Assembly: GCF_019219065.1 (NCBI RefSeq)
Contig: NZ_JAHUWK010000003.1
Location: 372,001 to 436,000 of the forward strand
Source: Duganella sp. sic0402
GTDB taxonomy: Bacteria; Pseudomonadota; Gammaproteobacteria; Burkholderiales; Burkholderiaceae_D
Direction: 5' to 3'
Length of the DNA: 64,000 bases
Within the stretch, counting starts at the first letter, position 1. The number at the start of each line of letters is the position of its first letter. Shown one piece after another: positions 48,970 through 59,505 of the stretch. The translations under genes were made by a program, and so were the position numbers. Below the pieces are notes generated by a model, which was not told where the DNA came from, did not search any database, and saw nothing but the letters and a program-made list of their open reading frames with translations.

Positions 48970-51870
48970 ATGGATAAGATCGTTTTAAAAGACGGTGTTA
49001 TTGCCGTCGCCATGGCACTGGCCACCTCATCTATTGCAATCGCGCAGGAAAGCAATCCGCCGATAGAGAAAGTGATTATTACCGGCTCCAACATCAAGCG
49101 GATTGATGTGGAAACCGCCACGCCGGTGCAGGTATTGCGCCGGGAAGAAATTGGCCGGCTCGGGGTTAACTCCGTGCGCGATGTCATCGATACTCTGACC
49201 TCCTCCAGCAGCAGCGCTTTATCGGATATAGGCGGATCGAATTCTTTTGCCGGTGGCGCTTCATCGGCATCGCTGCGTAATCTCGGCAAACAGTCCACCC
49301 TGGTATTATTAAATTCGCGCCGCGTCGCGCCATATGGCCTGGCCGACTATAACGAAGTATTTACCAATCTCGATACTTTGCCGCTGGACGCGATTGACCG
49401 GATCGAGGTATTGCGCAATGGCGGCTCGGCCATTTACGGCTCCGATGCGGTGGCCGGTGTCATCAACATCATTACCCGCAGCGATTTCCAGGGCGTGCAG
49501 GTGCGCGGAAATTATGAGCAATCGCTCAAGAACCAGCAGTTCAAAACCAAGACCGCCAGCCTCACCGGCGGCGTCGGCGACTATGGCCGGGACGGTTACA
49601 ATGTGCTGGCCAACATCGAAGTCTTTCACCGCGACAGCGTCATCTGGCGCGATGTGGTGGACGATATCAATCCCGGCTACGGCGAAAAATTCTCCGCGCT
49701 GGCGCCCGGCAGCGGCCTGAAGTTCGGCAACCGGGGCGCACCATCGACCTTCAGCTATCCAGGCAATCTGATCGGCCAGGGGCCGATCGCCGGCTGCGCC
49801 ACGCTGAATAGCGCCGGACTGTGCATTTATGACCGCTACGCCCGCTTCGAGGCCATTCCCAAGGCCGACCGCGTCAACGCGCTGGTATCGGGCAAGCTGA
49901 AGCTCAACAACGATATCGACGCCTATTCGGAAATCCTGTATTCCAAGACCAAGACCACCTATATCGGCGCGTCCGGCACCTACGGCTCGACGAATCCGGA
50001 TGCCGTCTGGGGCGATCCCGCAACCGGCGATGGCAGACTGTTCGGCTACCGTTTCCTGTCGCCGGCGTCGCCGCTGAACACCACCGGCGAACCGCTGGAA
50101 TTGCGCTACCGCTTCCTCGATTCGCCCTACGCCAGCCCGGTCGATAGCGACCAGTACCGCGTGCTGGCCGGTCTGCGCGGCACCTGGGCCGGCAAATGGG
50201 ACTGGGACAGCGCGGCCGGCGTGATGGGCAGCAAGACCAAAATGCGCAACGCCGGCGCGCTCAGCGACAGCGGCTTCAAGGCCGTGGTCGGCGACTACAA
50301 CCGCACCCTGGCCGGCGATCCCGACTGCGAAGCCAACTTCCCCGGCTATTGCGAATACACCGCCGCTGATCCGAATTTCTTCAATCAGCTGTACAAGCTG
50401 GGCCAAACCAATTCGCCGGAAGTGCTGCGCCAGCTATTCCCGGAACAGGGCTATGACGGCAAGATCACCCAATATTTCATCGACGGCAAGATCAGCGGCG
50501 AGATCGGCAAGATCAGCGACCGCGCCATCGGGCTGGCGATCGGCGGCGAAGTCCGGCATGAGAAATTCCGCATCACCCCGACCGCCAACTTGCTAACCGG
50601 CGACATCGTCGGCAACGGTGCCGCCACCGCCGACGCCAGCCGCACCACCGAGGCGGTGTTCACCGAGGTCAACCTGCCGGTGACCGACAAGCTGGAGCTG
50701 GTCGGTGCGGCGCGCGTCGACAAATTCCCCGGCTTCAAGGCGCACGCCTCGCCCAAGGTGGCCGCGCGCTGGGAAGTGACCCCGGCGCTGATGCTGCGCG
50801 CCACCTACGAAGGCGGCTTCCGTGCGCCCAATCTGACCGAGAGTGCGCAGTCGAGCAAGTTCGCCTTCGACAACGGCAAGCAGGACCCGAAACGCTGCTC
50901 CCAAGCGAATGCGCTGGCGGACGATTTGCGCAGCCAGGCCGAGGCGCTGCCGGCCAGCGATCCAAACCAGGCACTGCTGCTGGCGCGCGCCGACATCGTC
51001 TATCAGAATGAATGCGCCAAGGGCGTGGCCAGCATCGTGCGCAACAATCCGGGACTGAAGCCGGAAACCAGCCGCAGCGCCACCATCGGCATGGTGCTGG
51101 AGCCGGTCAAGGGTTCGAATCTGTCGCTGGATTACTGGCATATCGAACGCAAGGACGAGATCGGCCTGAAATCCACCGAAGACCTGCTGGCCGCCGAAAA
51201 CGACCAGCCGCCCGGCGTCATCAACCGCGCGCCGCTGTCGCAGGACAAGACCTTCAGCCTGGCCGAGCAAGCACGTTACGGCGTCACGGCCGGCTCGCTG
51301 CTGTCGACTTCGGGCCAGTTCGAGAACGTGGCGCGCACCAAGACCAGCGGCGTCGACCTGAGCGCCAATTCGCGCATCGCCACCCGCATCGGCCGGCTCG
51401 ACCTGGGCTTGAACGCCACCTATTTACTCGAATTGAAGAATTTCAGCTCGACGCTGAATGATTACGGCGACAACCTGGCCGGCCGCTACGGCTATTCGAA
51501 AACCGTGGCCAATCTGACCGCCGCGCTACAGACGGGCAAGCTCATCAACGGACTGCGGCTGGTGTACAACAGCAAAACCTCGCTGAACGATGATTACTAC
51601 GATGATCTGTACACGCTCGACGGTTGCCAGCAACGCGACTGGAGCGCCGCCGAATGCCGGATCAAGGCCTATGGCAGGCTGGATTACAACCTCAGCTACG
51701 AGGCCCTGCAGGGGCTGACGCTGTCGCTGTACGTGCGGAATATCACCAATCGCCGGCCGCCGCTCGACCTGCGCGCTTTCAACGCCGATGGCGGCGGCGT
51801 GATCCCGCAAAGCGTGGCCGATGTCCAGGGCCGCTCGGTGCGCGTGACGGCGGAATACCGCTTTCGCTAA
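48970..51870 (+). CDS. TonB-dependent outer-membrane receptor (3)
   Basis: This 966-aa receptor has GGGAG before its ATG. The signal peptide ends near AIA|QES (about residue 25). The plug includes IGRLGVNSVRDVIDTLTSSS, LGKQSTLVLLNSRRVAPYG and IDRIEVLRNGGSAIYGSDAV. The barrel has ATYEGGFRAPNLTESAQSSK, Cys pairs at DCEANFPGYC and KRCSQ...NECAKG that would be loop disulfides, and an end VRVTAEYRFR. The last residue is Arg after Phe, an unusual end for an outer-membrane barrel whose final residue is normally aromatic. It belongs to the same broad plug type as receptors 1 and 2 but is more distant. Ligand unknown. The upstream 170 bp contains no regulator gene. Confidence 0.92.
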   Translation: MDKIVLKDGVIAVAMALATSSIAIAQESNPPIEKVIITGSNIKRIDVETATPVQVLRREEIGRLGVNSVRDVIDTLTSSSSSALSDIGGSNSFAGGASSASLRNLGKQSTLVLLNSRRVAPYGLADYNEVFTNLDTLPLDAIDRIEVLRNGGSAIYGSDAVAGVINIITRSDFQGVQVRGNYEQSLKNQQFKTKTASLTGGVGDYGRDGYNVLANIEVFHRDSVIWRDVVDDINPGYGEKFSALAPGSGLKFGNRGAPSTFSYPGNLIGQGPIAGCATLNSAGLCIYDRYARFEAIPKADRVNALVSGKLKLNNDIDAYSEILYSKTKTTYIGASGTYGSTNPDAVWGDPATGDGRLFGYRFLSPASPLNTTGEPLELRYRFLDSPYASPVDSDQYRVLAGLRGTWAGKWDWDSAAGVMGSKTKMRNAGALSDSGFKAVVGDYNRTLAGDPDCEANFPGYCEYTAADPNFFNQLYKLGQTNSPEVLRQLFPEQGYDGKITQYFIDGKISGEIGKISDRAIGLAIGGEVRHEKFRITPTANLLTGDIVGNGAATADASRTTEAVFTEVNLPVTDKLELVGAARVDKFPGFKAHASPKVAARWEVTPALMLRATYEGGFRAPNLTESAQSSKFAFDNGKQDPKRCSQANALADDLRSQAEALPASDPNQALLLARADIVYQNECAKGVASIVRNNPGLKPETSRSATIGMVLEPVKGSNLSLDYWHIERKDEIGLKSTEDLLAAENDQPPGVINRAPLSQDKTFSLAEQARYGVTAGSLLSTSGQFENVARTKTSGVDLSANSRIATRIGRLDLGLNATYLLELKNFSSTLNDYGDNLAGRYGYSKTVANLTAALQTGKLINGLRLVYNSKTSLNDDYYDDLYTLDGCQQRDWSAAECRIKAYGRLDYNLSYEALQGLTLSLYVRNITNRRPPLDLRAFNADGGGVIPQSVADVQGRSVRVTAEYRFR

Positions 51871-51874
51871 AAAC

Positions 51875-51899
51875 AAAGGCCACCCGGAGGTGGCCTTTT
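51875..51899. terminator. Bidirectional terminator between receptor 3 and gap
   Basis: AAAGGCCACC (51875-51884), loop CGGA, GGTGGCCTTT (51889-51898) with flanking A and T stretches. It ends receptor 3 (plus) and gap (minus). Confidence 0.92.
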
Positions 51900-51917
51900 G
51901 TCATACTGCGGCGCGAA

Positions 51918-52928
<1,011 letters not shown>

Positions 52929-52976
52929 ACTTTGCTCCTGATTAAAAATATTGTTAATGCAACCAGCAATTATAGA

Positions 52977-54971
52977 TTAAGCAATGACAGATTTGACTTT
53001 CGCCACGACGTTGTCCACCGTGAAGCCGAAGTGCTTGAACAACACGCCTGCCGGAGCCGACTCACCGAAGGTATCGATGCCGACCACAGCGCCTTCCAGG
53101 CCGACGTACTTGTACCAGAAATCGGTTACACCCGCTTCGATGGCCACGCGTGGCACGCCCTTGGTCAGCACGGCAGCCTTGTAGGCGGCATCCTGACGGT
53201 CAAATACATCGGTCGAGGGCATCGACACTACACGCGCGGTAATGCCTTCGGCGGCCAGCGCCGAGGCGGCAGCTTGCGCCAGTTCGATTTCCGAACCGGT
53301 GGCGATCAGCGTGACTTTGGCTTCAGCCGCTTCTTTCAGCACATAGCCGCCGCGCTTGATGTCGGCGATCTGCGCATCGCTGCGCTCCTGGTAAGGCAGG
53401 TTCTGGCGCGAGAAGATCAGCGTCGATGGGCCGGTTTGGCGCTTGACCGCCTCGCCCCACGCCACCATCGATTCGGTGGTGTCGCATGGACGCCAGTTGT
53501 CCAGGCCAGGAATCAGGCGCAGCGACGATACGTGCTCGACCGACTGGTGGGTCGGGCCGTCTTCGCCCAGGCCGATCGAATCGTGGGTGAACACGAAGAT
53601 CGAACGCTGTTTCATCAGCGCGGCCATGCGCAGCGCGTTGCGGCTGTAGTCGGCGAAGGTCAGGAAGGTGGCGCCGAACGGGATGTAGCCGCCGTGCAGG
53701 GCCACGCCGTTCATGATCGCCGACATGCCGAATTCGCGCACGCCGTAGTTGATGTGGTTGCCTGGCTTGCCGGAACGCACTGGAACAATCTCTTTCCAGT
53801 TGGTCAGGTTGGAGCCGGTCAGGTCGGCCGAGCCGCCCAGGAATTCCGGCAGCACTGGCGCCAGCGCCTGAATCGCGTTCTGGCTGGCCTTGCGGGTGGC
53901 GATGTTTTCTTTCTTCTCGACCGTCGAAGCGATGCCGGCGGCCAGCGCCGCGTCGAAGTTGCCTGGCAGTTCGCCAGCCATGCGGCGGCTCAGCTCAGCG
54001 GCTTCTTGCGGGTATTTGGCGGTATATTCGGCGAACTTGGCAGTCCAGTCGGCTTCCAGCTTGGCGCCCACCGAGGTGAAGTCCCAGGCGCTGGCCACGT
54101 CGGCAGGAATCTCGAACGGGGCGGCGCTCCAGCCGATGTATTCGCGGACAGCCGCGACTTCCTTGTCGCCCAGCGCGGCGCCGTGCACCTTGTCGCCGCC
54201 TTGCAGGTTAGGCGAACCTTTGCCGATGATGGTTTTGCAGCAGATCAGGGTTGGCTTGTCAGCCTTCTTGGCGGCTTCGATGGCGGCAGAGACCGCGTCC
54301 ACATCGTGGCCGTCGACCGCGCGGATCACGTTCCAGCCATAGGCTTCGAAACGTGCCGGGGTGTCGTCGGTGAACCAGCCTTCGACCTTGCCGTCGATCG
54401 AGATACCGTTGTCGTCATACAGCGCGATCAGTTTTTTCAGGCCCAGCGTGCCGGCCAGTGCGCACACTTCGTGCGAGATGCCTTCCATCAGGCAGCCGTC
54501 GCCGACGAAGGCGTAGGTGTAGTGATCGACCACGTCCAGGCCAGGCTTGTTGAATTCGCTTGCCAGCAGCCATTCGGCCAGCGCCATGCCGACCGCGTTG
54601 GCGATACCCTGGCCCAGTGGGCCGGTGGTGGTTTCCACGCCTGGGGTGTAGCCGACTTCCGGGTGGCCCGGGGTCTTCGAGTGCATCTGGCGGAAGGCCT
54701 TGATGTCATCCATGCTCACCGCATAGCCGCTCAGGTGCAGCAGCGCGTAATGCAGCATCGAGCCGTGGCCGTTCGACAACAGGAAGCGGTCGCGGTTCAC
54801 CCATTTCGGATTGGCCGGGTTGTGGCTGTAATGGCCACTCCACAGCGCAACAGCGATTTCGGCCATGCCCATCGGCATGCCTGGGTGGCCGGAGTTGGCC
54901 TTCTGGACGGCGTCCATAGCCAGCGCGCGGATCGCGTTAGCCTTTTGTGGGTGCGGGAGCGTAGTGTTCAT
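52977..54971 (-). CDS. tkt: Transketolase
   Basis: This 664-aa thiamine-diphosphate enzyme of the non-oxidative pentose phosphate path transfers two-carbon units and supplies erythrose 4-phosphate, a substrate of the DAHP synthase encoded in this window. Motifs: His29 in [22 protein letters not shown] (157-168, cofactor/Mg binding), [14 protein letters not shown], and the C-terminal transketolase domain with [18 protein letters not shown]. Length is normal. Start ATG 54971 has a weak ribosome site. It is upstream of and probably cotranscribed with gap. Confidence 0.97.
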   Translation of the reverse strand: MNTTLPHPQKANAIRALAMDAVQKANSGHPGMPMGMAEIAVALWSGHYSHNPANPKWVNRDRFLLSNGHGSMLHYALLHLSGYAVSMDDIKAFRQMHSKTPGHPEVGYTPGVETTTGPLGQGIANAVGMALAEWLLASEFNKPGLDVVDHYTYAFVGDGCLMEGISHEVCALAGTLGLKKLIALYDDNGISIDGKVEGWFTDDTPARFEAYGWNVIRAVDGHDVDAVSAAIEAAKKADKPTLICCKTIIGKGSPNLQGGDKVHGAALGDKEVAAVREYIGWSAAPFEIPADVASAWDFTSVGAKLEADWTAKFAEYTAKYPQEAAELSRRMAGELPGNFDAALAAGIASTVEKKENIATRKASQNAIQALAPVLPEFLGGSADLTGSNLTNWKEIVPVRSGKPGNHINYGVREFGMSAIMNGVALHGGYIPFGATFLTFADYSRNALRMAALMKQRSIFVFTHDSIGLGEDGPTHQSVEHVSSLRLIPGLDNWRPCDTTESMVAWGEAVKRQTGPSTLIFSRQNLPYQERSDAQIADIKRGGYVLKEAAEAKVTLIATGSEIELAQAAASALAAEGITARVVSMPSTDVFDRQDAAYKAAVLTKGVPRVAIEAGVTDFWYKYVGLEGAVVGIDTFGESAPAGVLFKHFGFTVDNVVAKVKSVIA

Positions 54972-55062
54972 GATGGTCTATAAGTGCTGGAGGTTTGAAA
55001 TCCTGATGCTGCCAACTGCCAAGCTGCGTAGTCCGCTATTCTATCAGAGCCTGAGCCTCAAT

Positions 55063-55091
55063 AAAAAAAGCCGCCGGACAGGCCGGCGGCT
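55063..55091 (-). terminator. Terminator of receptor 4
   Basis: On the minus strand GCCGCCGG, loop CCTGT, CCGGCGGC then seven T. It lies 23 bp after the receptor stop. Confidence 0.92.
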
Positions 55092-55113
55092 CGGGCTTAG
55101 ATTACCGGGGTAA

Positions 55114-58100
55114 TCAGAAGCGGTGGTTGTACTCGACGGTCAGCTTAGCCGAACGTGGCGCGGTGTAGCTGATGACGCGACCATAGGTCGAGGCAATCAG
55201 AGCGCCGCTGTTGTAGGTTTCGTCGATGGTTTGCTCGGTTTGCTTGTTGAACACGTTGAACACGTCCAGCTTGACGGTCAGGCCTTTAACCAGCGCCGGA
55301 CGGTATGCCAGGTTGGCGTCCAGGCGGGTATCCCAAGGCAGACGGCCGAGCGAGCCACGAGGAGTTTCCTTGTCGCAGTAGAAGTAAACCGAACCGTAGT
55401 CCTGGATGTCATCCGGGATGTCCGGACGGTTACCGAAGCAGCTGCGCGGACGGCCGGAGGCGACCAGCAGATTGCCGCCGATTGCCCACTCAGGGCTCAG
55501 CTCGTAAAAGCCGAACGCCTTGATCTGGTGTTTGCGGTCATTCGGCAGCAGGCCGTATGCGCCGATCATCAGAGGGTAGTTATCCCAGGTCGAGGTTGCT
55601 GCCACGTCGGTCTGTGCATTGTCCGAACGGGTCTGGCCTTCGGTGTTACCGATGCTGCGCGACCAGGTGTAGTTGACACGGCCATACCAGCCATTGCGCA
55701 GCGGGTGTTCGGCGAACAGGTCAAACGCGGTGTAATTACGTTTGGCTTTGTCCAGACCGATTTCCGCCTTGGTCAGGTGAACGTTGGTGTACTTGCCATT
55801 ACCAGCGAAATCAACCAGCAGATTGGTATCCTTGCCTGGGTTGATCGAAGCGCAGTTGAAGCCGCCGTAGTTGCTGGTGTCAACGTTGTTACGCTCAGCC
55901 CATTTGAAGATCACTGCTTCATCGCAGAAGTCATCGATGGTCGATTTCAGCTTGCGATAGGTTGCCTTGGCGCCGAAATTCAGGTTAGGCGAGAAGGCTT
56001 TTTCGAAGCCCAGGGTAATTTCATCCTGGTAGCTTGGATCGATGCCGAGCGCAGTCAGCGTATTCGGATCTTTGGCCTGGCCAAGTTCGTTGTTGGTCGA
56101 GAACGCGCCGGTCAGTGGCTGCAGCCCCAGCGGCAGACCGTTGGCATCGGTACCGGTGTAGGTGAAGAACTGACGGGTGTTCAGCGAACGGCTGGCGCCA
56201 CGCACGGCCAGGTGGGTTGGAATCTGCAGCGCGTAGCGACCGGCGCTACCGAACACTTTCAGGCTGGCGTCGTTGTTGACATCCCACACTGCCGCCAGAC
56301 GTGGCTGCAGGAAGCTCTTCACTTCCAGGAAGGTCTGACCGTCGCCATTCTTGTTCTTGAAGCTTTCGTTACGCAGGCCCAGGGTCAGCAGCAGGTCCTT
56401 GTTGACTTGCCAACGATCTTCGATGAACTGCGCCGCCTGGGTCGATGCGGCAGCGGTGGTCGAGTCGAAGATACGGTTGCTGACGTAGTAACCCTCAGAA
56501 CCCAGCCCGCCACCCGTGCCGACCACGATGTTGTTGCCGCCACCAACACTCACCGGGGTGTTCGGGGTCAGGGTACGGCTGTATACCCAAGTACCGCCAC
56601 CGCCATATACATCGCCGGCAGCTTCCGAGGTCAGCTTGTTGTTATCCAGACCAGCGCGGAACGTATGGTTATTCCATTTGTACTCAAGGTCCAGACGTTT
56701 GGAATCGATTTCGCTGCTCGAATCGCCAGCCGTCACCAGGCCGGACAACACCTGCGAAGAGGTGTAGTTCAGGCCAGGATAGCGAGCTGCTGCTGCTGCA
56801 CTGATCTGGAACAGTGGACCAGTCGGTGCGGCGCCAATGATATCGTAGCGATTGGAGTTTTTGGTCTTGCTGCGGCCAATCAGTGCCTGCAAGGTCAGGT
56901 TATCGGTCAGATTGCCGGTATAGCGCGCGATCTGGGTGGTGGCGCCCACCGACGGCGTGAAGTCTTCGCTGTTCTTGTAGTGCTGCGAAGCCGTCTGGGT
57001 GGTGCCGTGGGTGTTGTTGCTGTAGTCGTAGCTATACAGCTGGCGGTCGGTTTTCGGGGTATCACCCAGCGCCGTCACCTCAACACGGTGGTTATCGGTG
57101 ATATTCCAGTCCAGCTTGACCATGTAGCGGTCGATCTTGTCCTGGTTTTCTTCCCAGCCCTGGTTGTTGTTGGTAGTGCCGGTACGGGTACCCAGCACAG
57201 CTTCGCGATCGATGCGGCGTGCTTCAGCAGCGGCGAACAGGAACAGCTTGTCTTCGATAATCGGACCGCCAACATAGGCGCCATAGATTTTCTCGGTGCG
57301 GCTGTTGTCCTGATTACGGCGGTACAGCGTACCATCCGTGCCGTTGGTACCGGAGTTTTCTTTTGCGCCAGTGACCGGGTAGTAAGTGTCTTTGCGTTTA
57401 GCGCGCAGCGATTCTGGCTCGATGCTGAAGCTTGCGCCCGCTTCCCAGTTGTTGGTACCGCTCTTGGTGGTAATATTGACCACACCGCCGACCGAACGGC
57501 CGAACTCGGCGCCAAAGCCGCCGGTCAGAATCTGTGCCTGGGCAATCGCGCCAAACGGCAGTTCCGAAGCGCCCAGCTGGGTCAGTGGATTGGTAACCGG
57601 GAAACCGTTGATGTAGTAAGCATTTTCCGATGCGCCACCGCCGGCGAAGCTGGCGCCCGCAGCATAACGGGAGTCGGCACGGGTGGTGTTAGGTGCCAGC
57701 TGAATGATGGCGTCGACGCTTTGCGTGATCGGCAATTTATCCAGTTCACGGGCAGTGAAGGTCGCGCCGTTGTTAGCACTGGAAACGTCGATGCGGCTGC
57801 GGCGGCCGGTCACCTGGACCGATTGCACGCCAGGGGCTTCGAAACGTGCTTCGACGCCCTGGCCTGCCAGCACTTCCAGGTTGGCGGAGATGCCAGCGGT
57901 ATTGCCTTGTTGCAGCGTCGCGCTGTAGCGACCGATCGGCAGCGCGGTCGCGTTGAAGCTGCCGCTAGCGTCGACAGGTGCGGTACGGGTAAGGTTGGTA
58001 TCCAGATTTTTCAGCACAACCGAAGTTGCGCTACCCGGAGCGACGCGGCCGTAGACGTTACCGGACGCATTCGACTGCGCCATTGCCGGCTGCACAACGG

Positions 58101-58167
58101 CGGCGGTCAGTGCTGCGGTGCCAAAGGCAATCGTCAGCGCGTTCACAAGAACAGTTTTTCTAAACAT
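55114..58167 (-). CDS. TonB-dependent receptor (4), Oar-like with carboxypeptidase-regulatory domain
   Basis: ATG 58167 (MFRKTVLVNALTIAF) is preferred over the frame's opening at 58344 because it gives a signal peptide (cleavage near AMA|QSN) and a normal plan; 1017 aa. Residues about 32-125 form a CarboxypepD_reg/Ig-like domain (GNVYGRVAPGSATSVVLKNL). The plug follows with ITQSVDAIIQLAPNTTRADS and the SusC/Oar-type ILTGGFGAEFGRSVGGVVNI. The barrel ends LTVEYNHRF with terminal Phe. In Massilia, Xanthomonas and Myxococcus, Oar-like receptors import peptides or glycans and can act in protease secretion. It is unlike receptors 1, 2, 3 and 5. Signal peptide and start are followed upstream by a long AT-rich region. 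Confidence 0.92.
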   Translation of the reverse strand: MFRKTVLVNALTIAFGTAALTAAVVQPAMAQSNASGNVYGRVAPGSATSVVLKNLDTNLTRTAPVDASGSFNATALPIGRYSATLQQGNTAGISANLEVLAGQGVEARFEAPGVQSVQVTGRRSRIDVSSANNGATFTARELDKLPITQSVDAIIQLAPNTTRADSRYAAGASFAGGGASENAYYINGFPVTNPLTQLGASELPFGAIAQAQILTGGFGAEFGRSVGGVVNITTKSGTNNWEAGASFSIEPESLRAKRKDTYYPVTGAKENSGTNGTDGTLYRRNQDNSRTEKIYGAYVGGPIIEDKLFLFAAAEARRIDREAVLGTRTGTTNNNQGWEENQDKIDRYMVKLDWNITDNHRVEVTALGDTPKTDRQLYSYDYSNNTHGTTQTASQHYKNSEDFTPSVGATTQIARYTGNLTDNLTLQALIGRSKTKNSNRYDIIGAAPTGPLFQISAAAAARYPGLNYTSSQVLSGLVTAGDSSSEIDSKRLDLEYKWNNHTFRAGLDNNKLTSEAAGDVYGGGGTWVYSRTLTPNTPVSVGGGNNIVVGTGGGLGSEGYYVSNRIFDSTTAAASTQAAQFIEDRWQVNKDLLLTLGLRNESFKNKNGDGQTFLEVKSFLQPRLAAVWDVNNDASLKVFGSAGRYALQIPTHLAVRGASRSLNTRQFFTYTGTDANGLPLGLQPLTGAFSTNNELGQAKDPNTLTALGIDPSYQDEITLGFEKAFSPNLNFGAKATYRKLKSTIDDFCDEAVIFKWAERNNVDTSNYGGFNCASINPGKDTNLLVDFAGNGKYTNVHLTKAEIGLDKAKRNYTAFDLFAEHPLRNGWYGRVNYTWSRSIGNTEGQTRSDNAQTDVAATSTWDNYPLMIGAYGLLPNDRKHQIKAFGFYELSPEWAIGGNLLVASGRPRSCFGNRPDIPDDIQDYGSVYFYCDKETPRGSLGRLPWDTRLDANLAYRPALVKGLTVKLDVFNVFNKQTEQTIDETYNSGALIASTYGRVISYTAPRSAKLTVEYNHRF

Positions 58168-58715
58168 ATGAGTGTATTCCCAATTTGAAAAATTATTTGC
58201 CTGGTAGGCAACGATACCCATTCTCTCTCTGATGGAGAGCTCTTGACCAACAATTAAGGACGCCATAGCTCGCCCTATCCGTCCATAAAAACACGCGCCA
58301 AACAAGTGTGTCAACAATACAACTTTTGTTATGCAACAAAACAACGGGAAAGCGAAAAAAATGCCAAAAAACGGTTTATTTTATTTAAGTTGAGCCATAA
58401 ATAATTTATGATGAAACGGCAGATTTTATGCGCCTCATCCTCAGAGCACTCCGTTTATTCCATAGCTCAAAATCCCTATATCGATATAAAATTTTTCGCC
58501 CACCCCTGCGAAGGCAAACTCGCAGAACAAAATTCTGTCACGATTATTTCACTTGACTTACTGGTGCAATTAAAAGTTACCACGCACCAACGTGGATGCA
58601 ATATGCACCAGCATGGGGCGAGAATAACTTCCGGTATTCATCGCCCTGTGAATTTCTTTGGGCGGGCGTGCAACGATTAAAATGAGCGCTCATCATTCAG
58701 ATCGGATCGTTCACC
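58168..58715. other. 548-bp divergent intergenic region between receptor 4 and rsmE
   Basis: No convincing gene is seen. The region is much more AT-rich than the genes and must hold both promoters. A perfect inverted repeat CATAAAT-A-ATTTATG lies at 58396-58410, about 230 bp before the receptor 4 start and 306 bp before rsmE. Frames of 60-90 codons inside this stretch have no ribosome site and unlike codon use, so they are not called. Confidence 0.5.
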
Positions 58716-59441
58716 ATGCCCCGCTTTTACGTGTCCCAGCCGCTGGCCATCGGCCAGCTTGTTCAGTTACCCGAAACGGTGGCCCACCATATCCAGGTGC
58801 TGCGCCTGGCCCAGGGTGAGCTGGTTACACTGTTTAATGGCGACGGCGGCGAATATACGGCCGCGCTGACCGAGATCGCCAAGCGCAGCGTGAGCGCCGA
58901 GGTCAAGGCGCATCTGGCGCGCGAAGCCGAGCTGCCGTTCGCGGTGACGCTGGCGCAGGCCCTGCCCGAAGGCAGCAAGATGGACTGGATTATCGAAAAG
59001 GCGATCGAGCTGGGCGTCTCCGGCTTCCAGCCGCTGGCGGCGCAGCGCTGCGTGGTCAAGCTGTCGGCGGAGCGCGCGGAAAAGAAACTGGAACATTGGC
59101 GCGGCATCATCGTGTCCGCCGCCGAGCAGAGCGGCCGCAACCACCTGGCGCGGCTGGCGCCGCCGCAGGACTACAAGCACTGGATCACCCAGCAGGACCT
59201 GCACCGCCGCATCATCCTGACGCCGCGCGCCGGTCAATCGCTGGCCGACTGGGCGCGCCACCAGCCGCCGCAGGCGGTGACGCTGGTGGTCGGCCCCGAG
59301 GGCGGCCTGAGCGAGCAGGAAGAGGATCTGGCGCTGCGCCACGGCGCCCTGCCGCTGGCGATGGGCCCACGCATCCTGCGCACCGAGACGGCGGCGCTGG
59401 CGGCGGTGTCGGTGCTGAGCGCCGCCTGGGGCGGCTTCTAA
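58716..59441 (+). CDS. rsmE: 16S rRNA (uracil-1498-N3)-methyltransferase RsmE
   Basis: This 241-aa SPOUT methyltransferase modifies U1498 of 16S rRNA near the decoding site, using S-adenosylmethionine. An N-terminal PUA-like domain (MPRFYVSQPLAIGQLVQLPE) is followed by the trefoil-knot domain. Its motifs are LAQALPEGSKMDWIIEKAIE and VGPEGG at 192-197, then LAMGPRILRTETAALAAVSV. Length is right. It is monocistronic, ending at a bidirectional terminator shared with receptor 5. Confidence 0.95.
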   Translation: MPRFYVSQPLAIGQLVQLPETVAHHIQVLRLAQGELVTLFNGDGGEYTAALTEIAKRSVSAEVKAHLAREAELPFAVTLAQALPEGSKMDWIIEKAIELGVSGFQPLAAQRCVVKLSAERAEKKLEHWRGIIVSAAEQSGRNHLARLAPPQDYKHWITQQDLHRRIILTPRAGQSLADWARHQPPQAVTLVVGPEGGLSEQEEDLALRHGALPLAMGPRILRTETAALAAVSVLSAAWGGF

Positions 59442-59448
59442 TAAGAGA

Positions 59449-59489
59449 ATAAAAAAACCCGCGCCGCCCGAAGGCGTGCGCGGGGTTTT
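59449..59489. terminator. Bidirectional terminator between rsmE and receptor 5
   Basis: A long stem around AACCCGCGCCGCCC, GAAG, then GCGTGCGCGGGGTT, with A and T runs on both sides. It closes rsmE (plus) and receptor 5 (minus, stop at 59506). Confidence 0.85.
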
Positions 59490-59505
59490 CAGGCCGTGCC
59501 GAAGC

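Noticed and set aside
55123..58188. An open frame of about 1020 codons antisense to receptor 4
   Set aside because: Its composition and exact overlap with a conserved receptor mark it as a codon-bias shadow. Similar frames opposite receptor 5, yhdP, infB, rluB, receptor 1 and the chemoreceptor were rejected for the same reason.
58408..58680. A 90-codon frame in the AT-rich gap before rsmE
   Set aside because: No ribosome site, no family, Cys/His-rich random-looking composition, and it lies in the expected promoter region.
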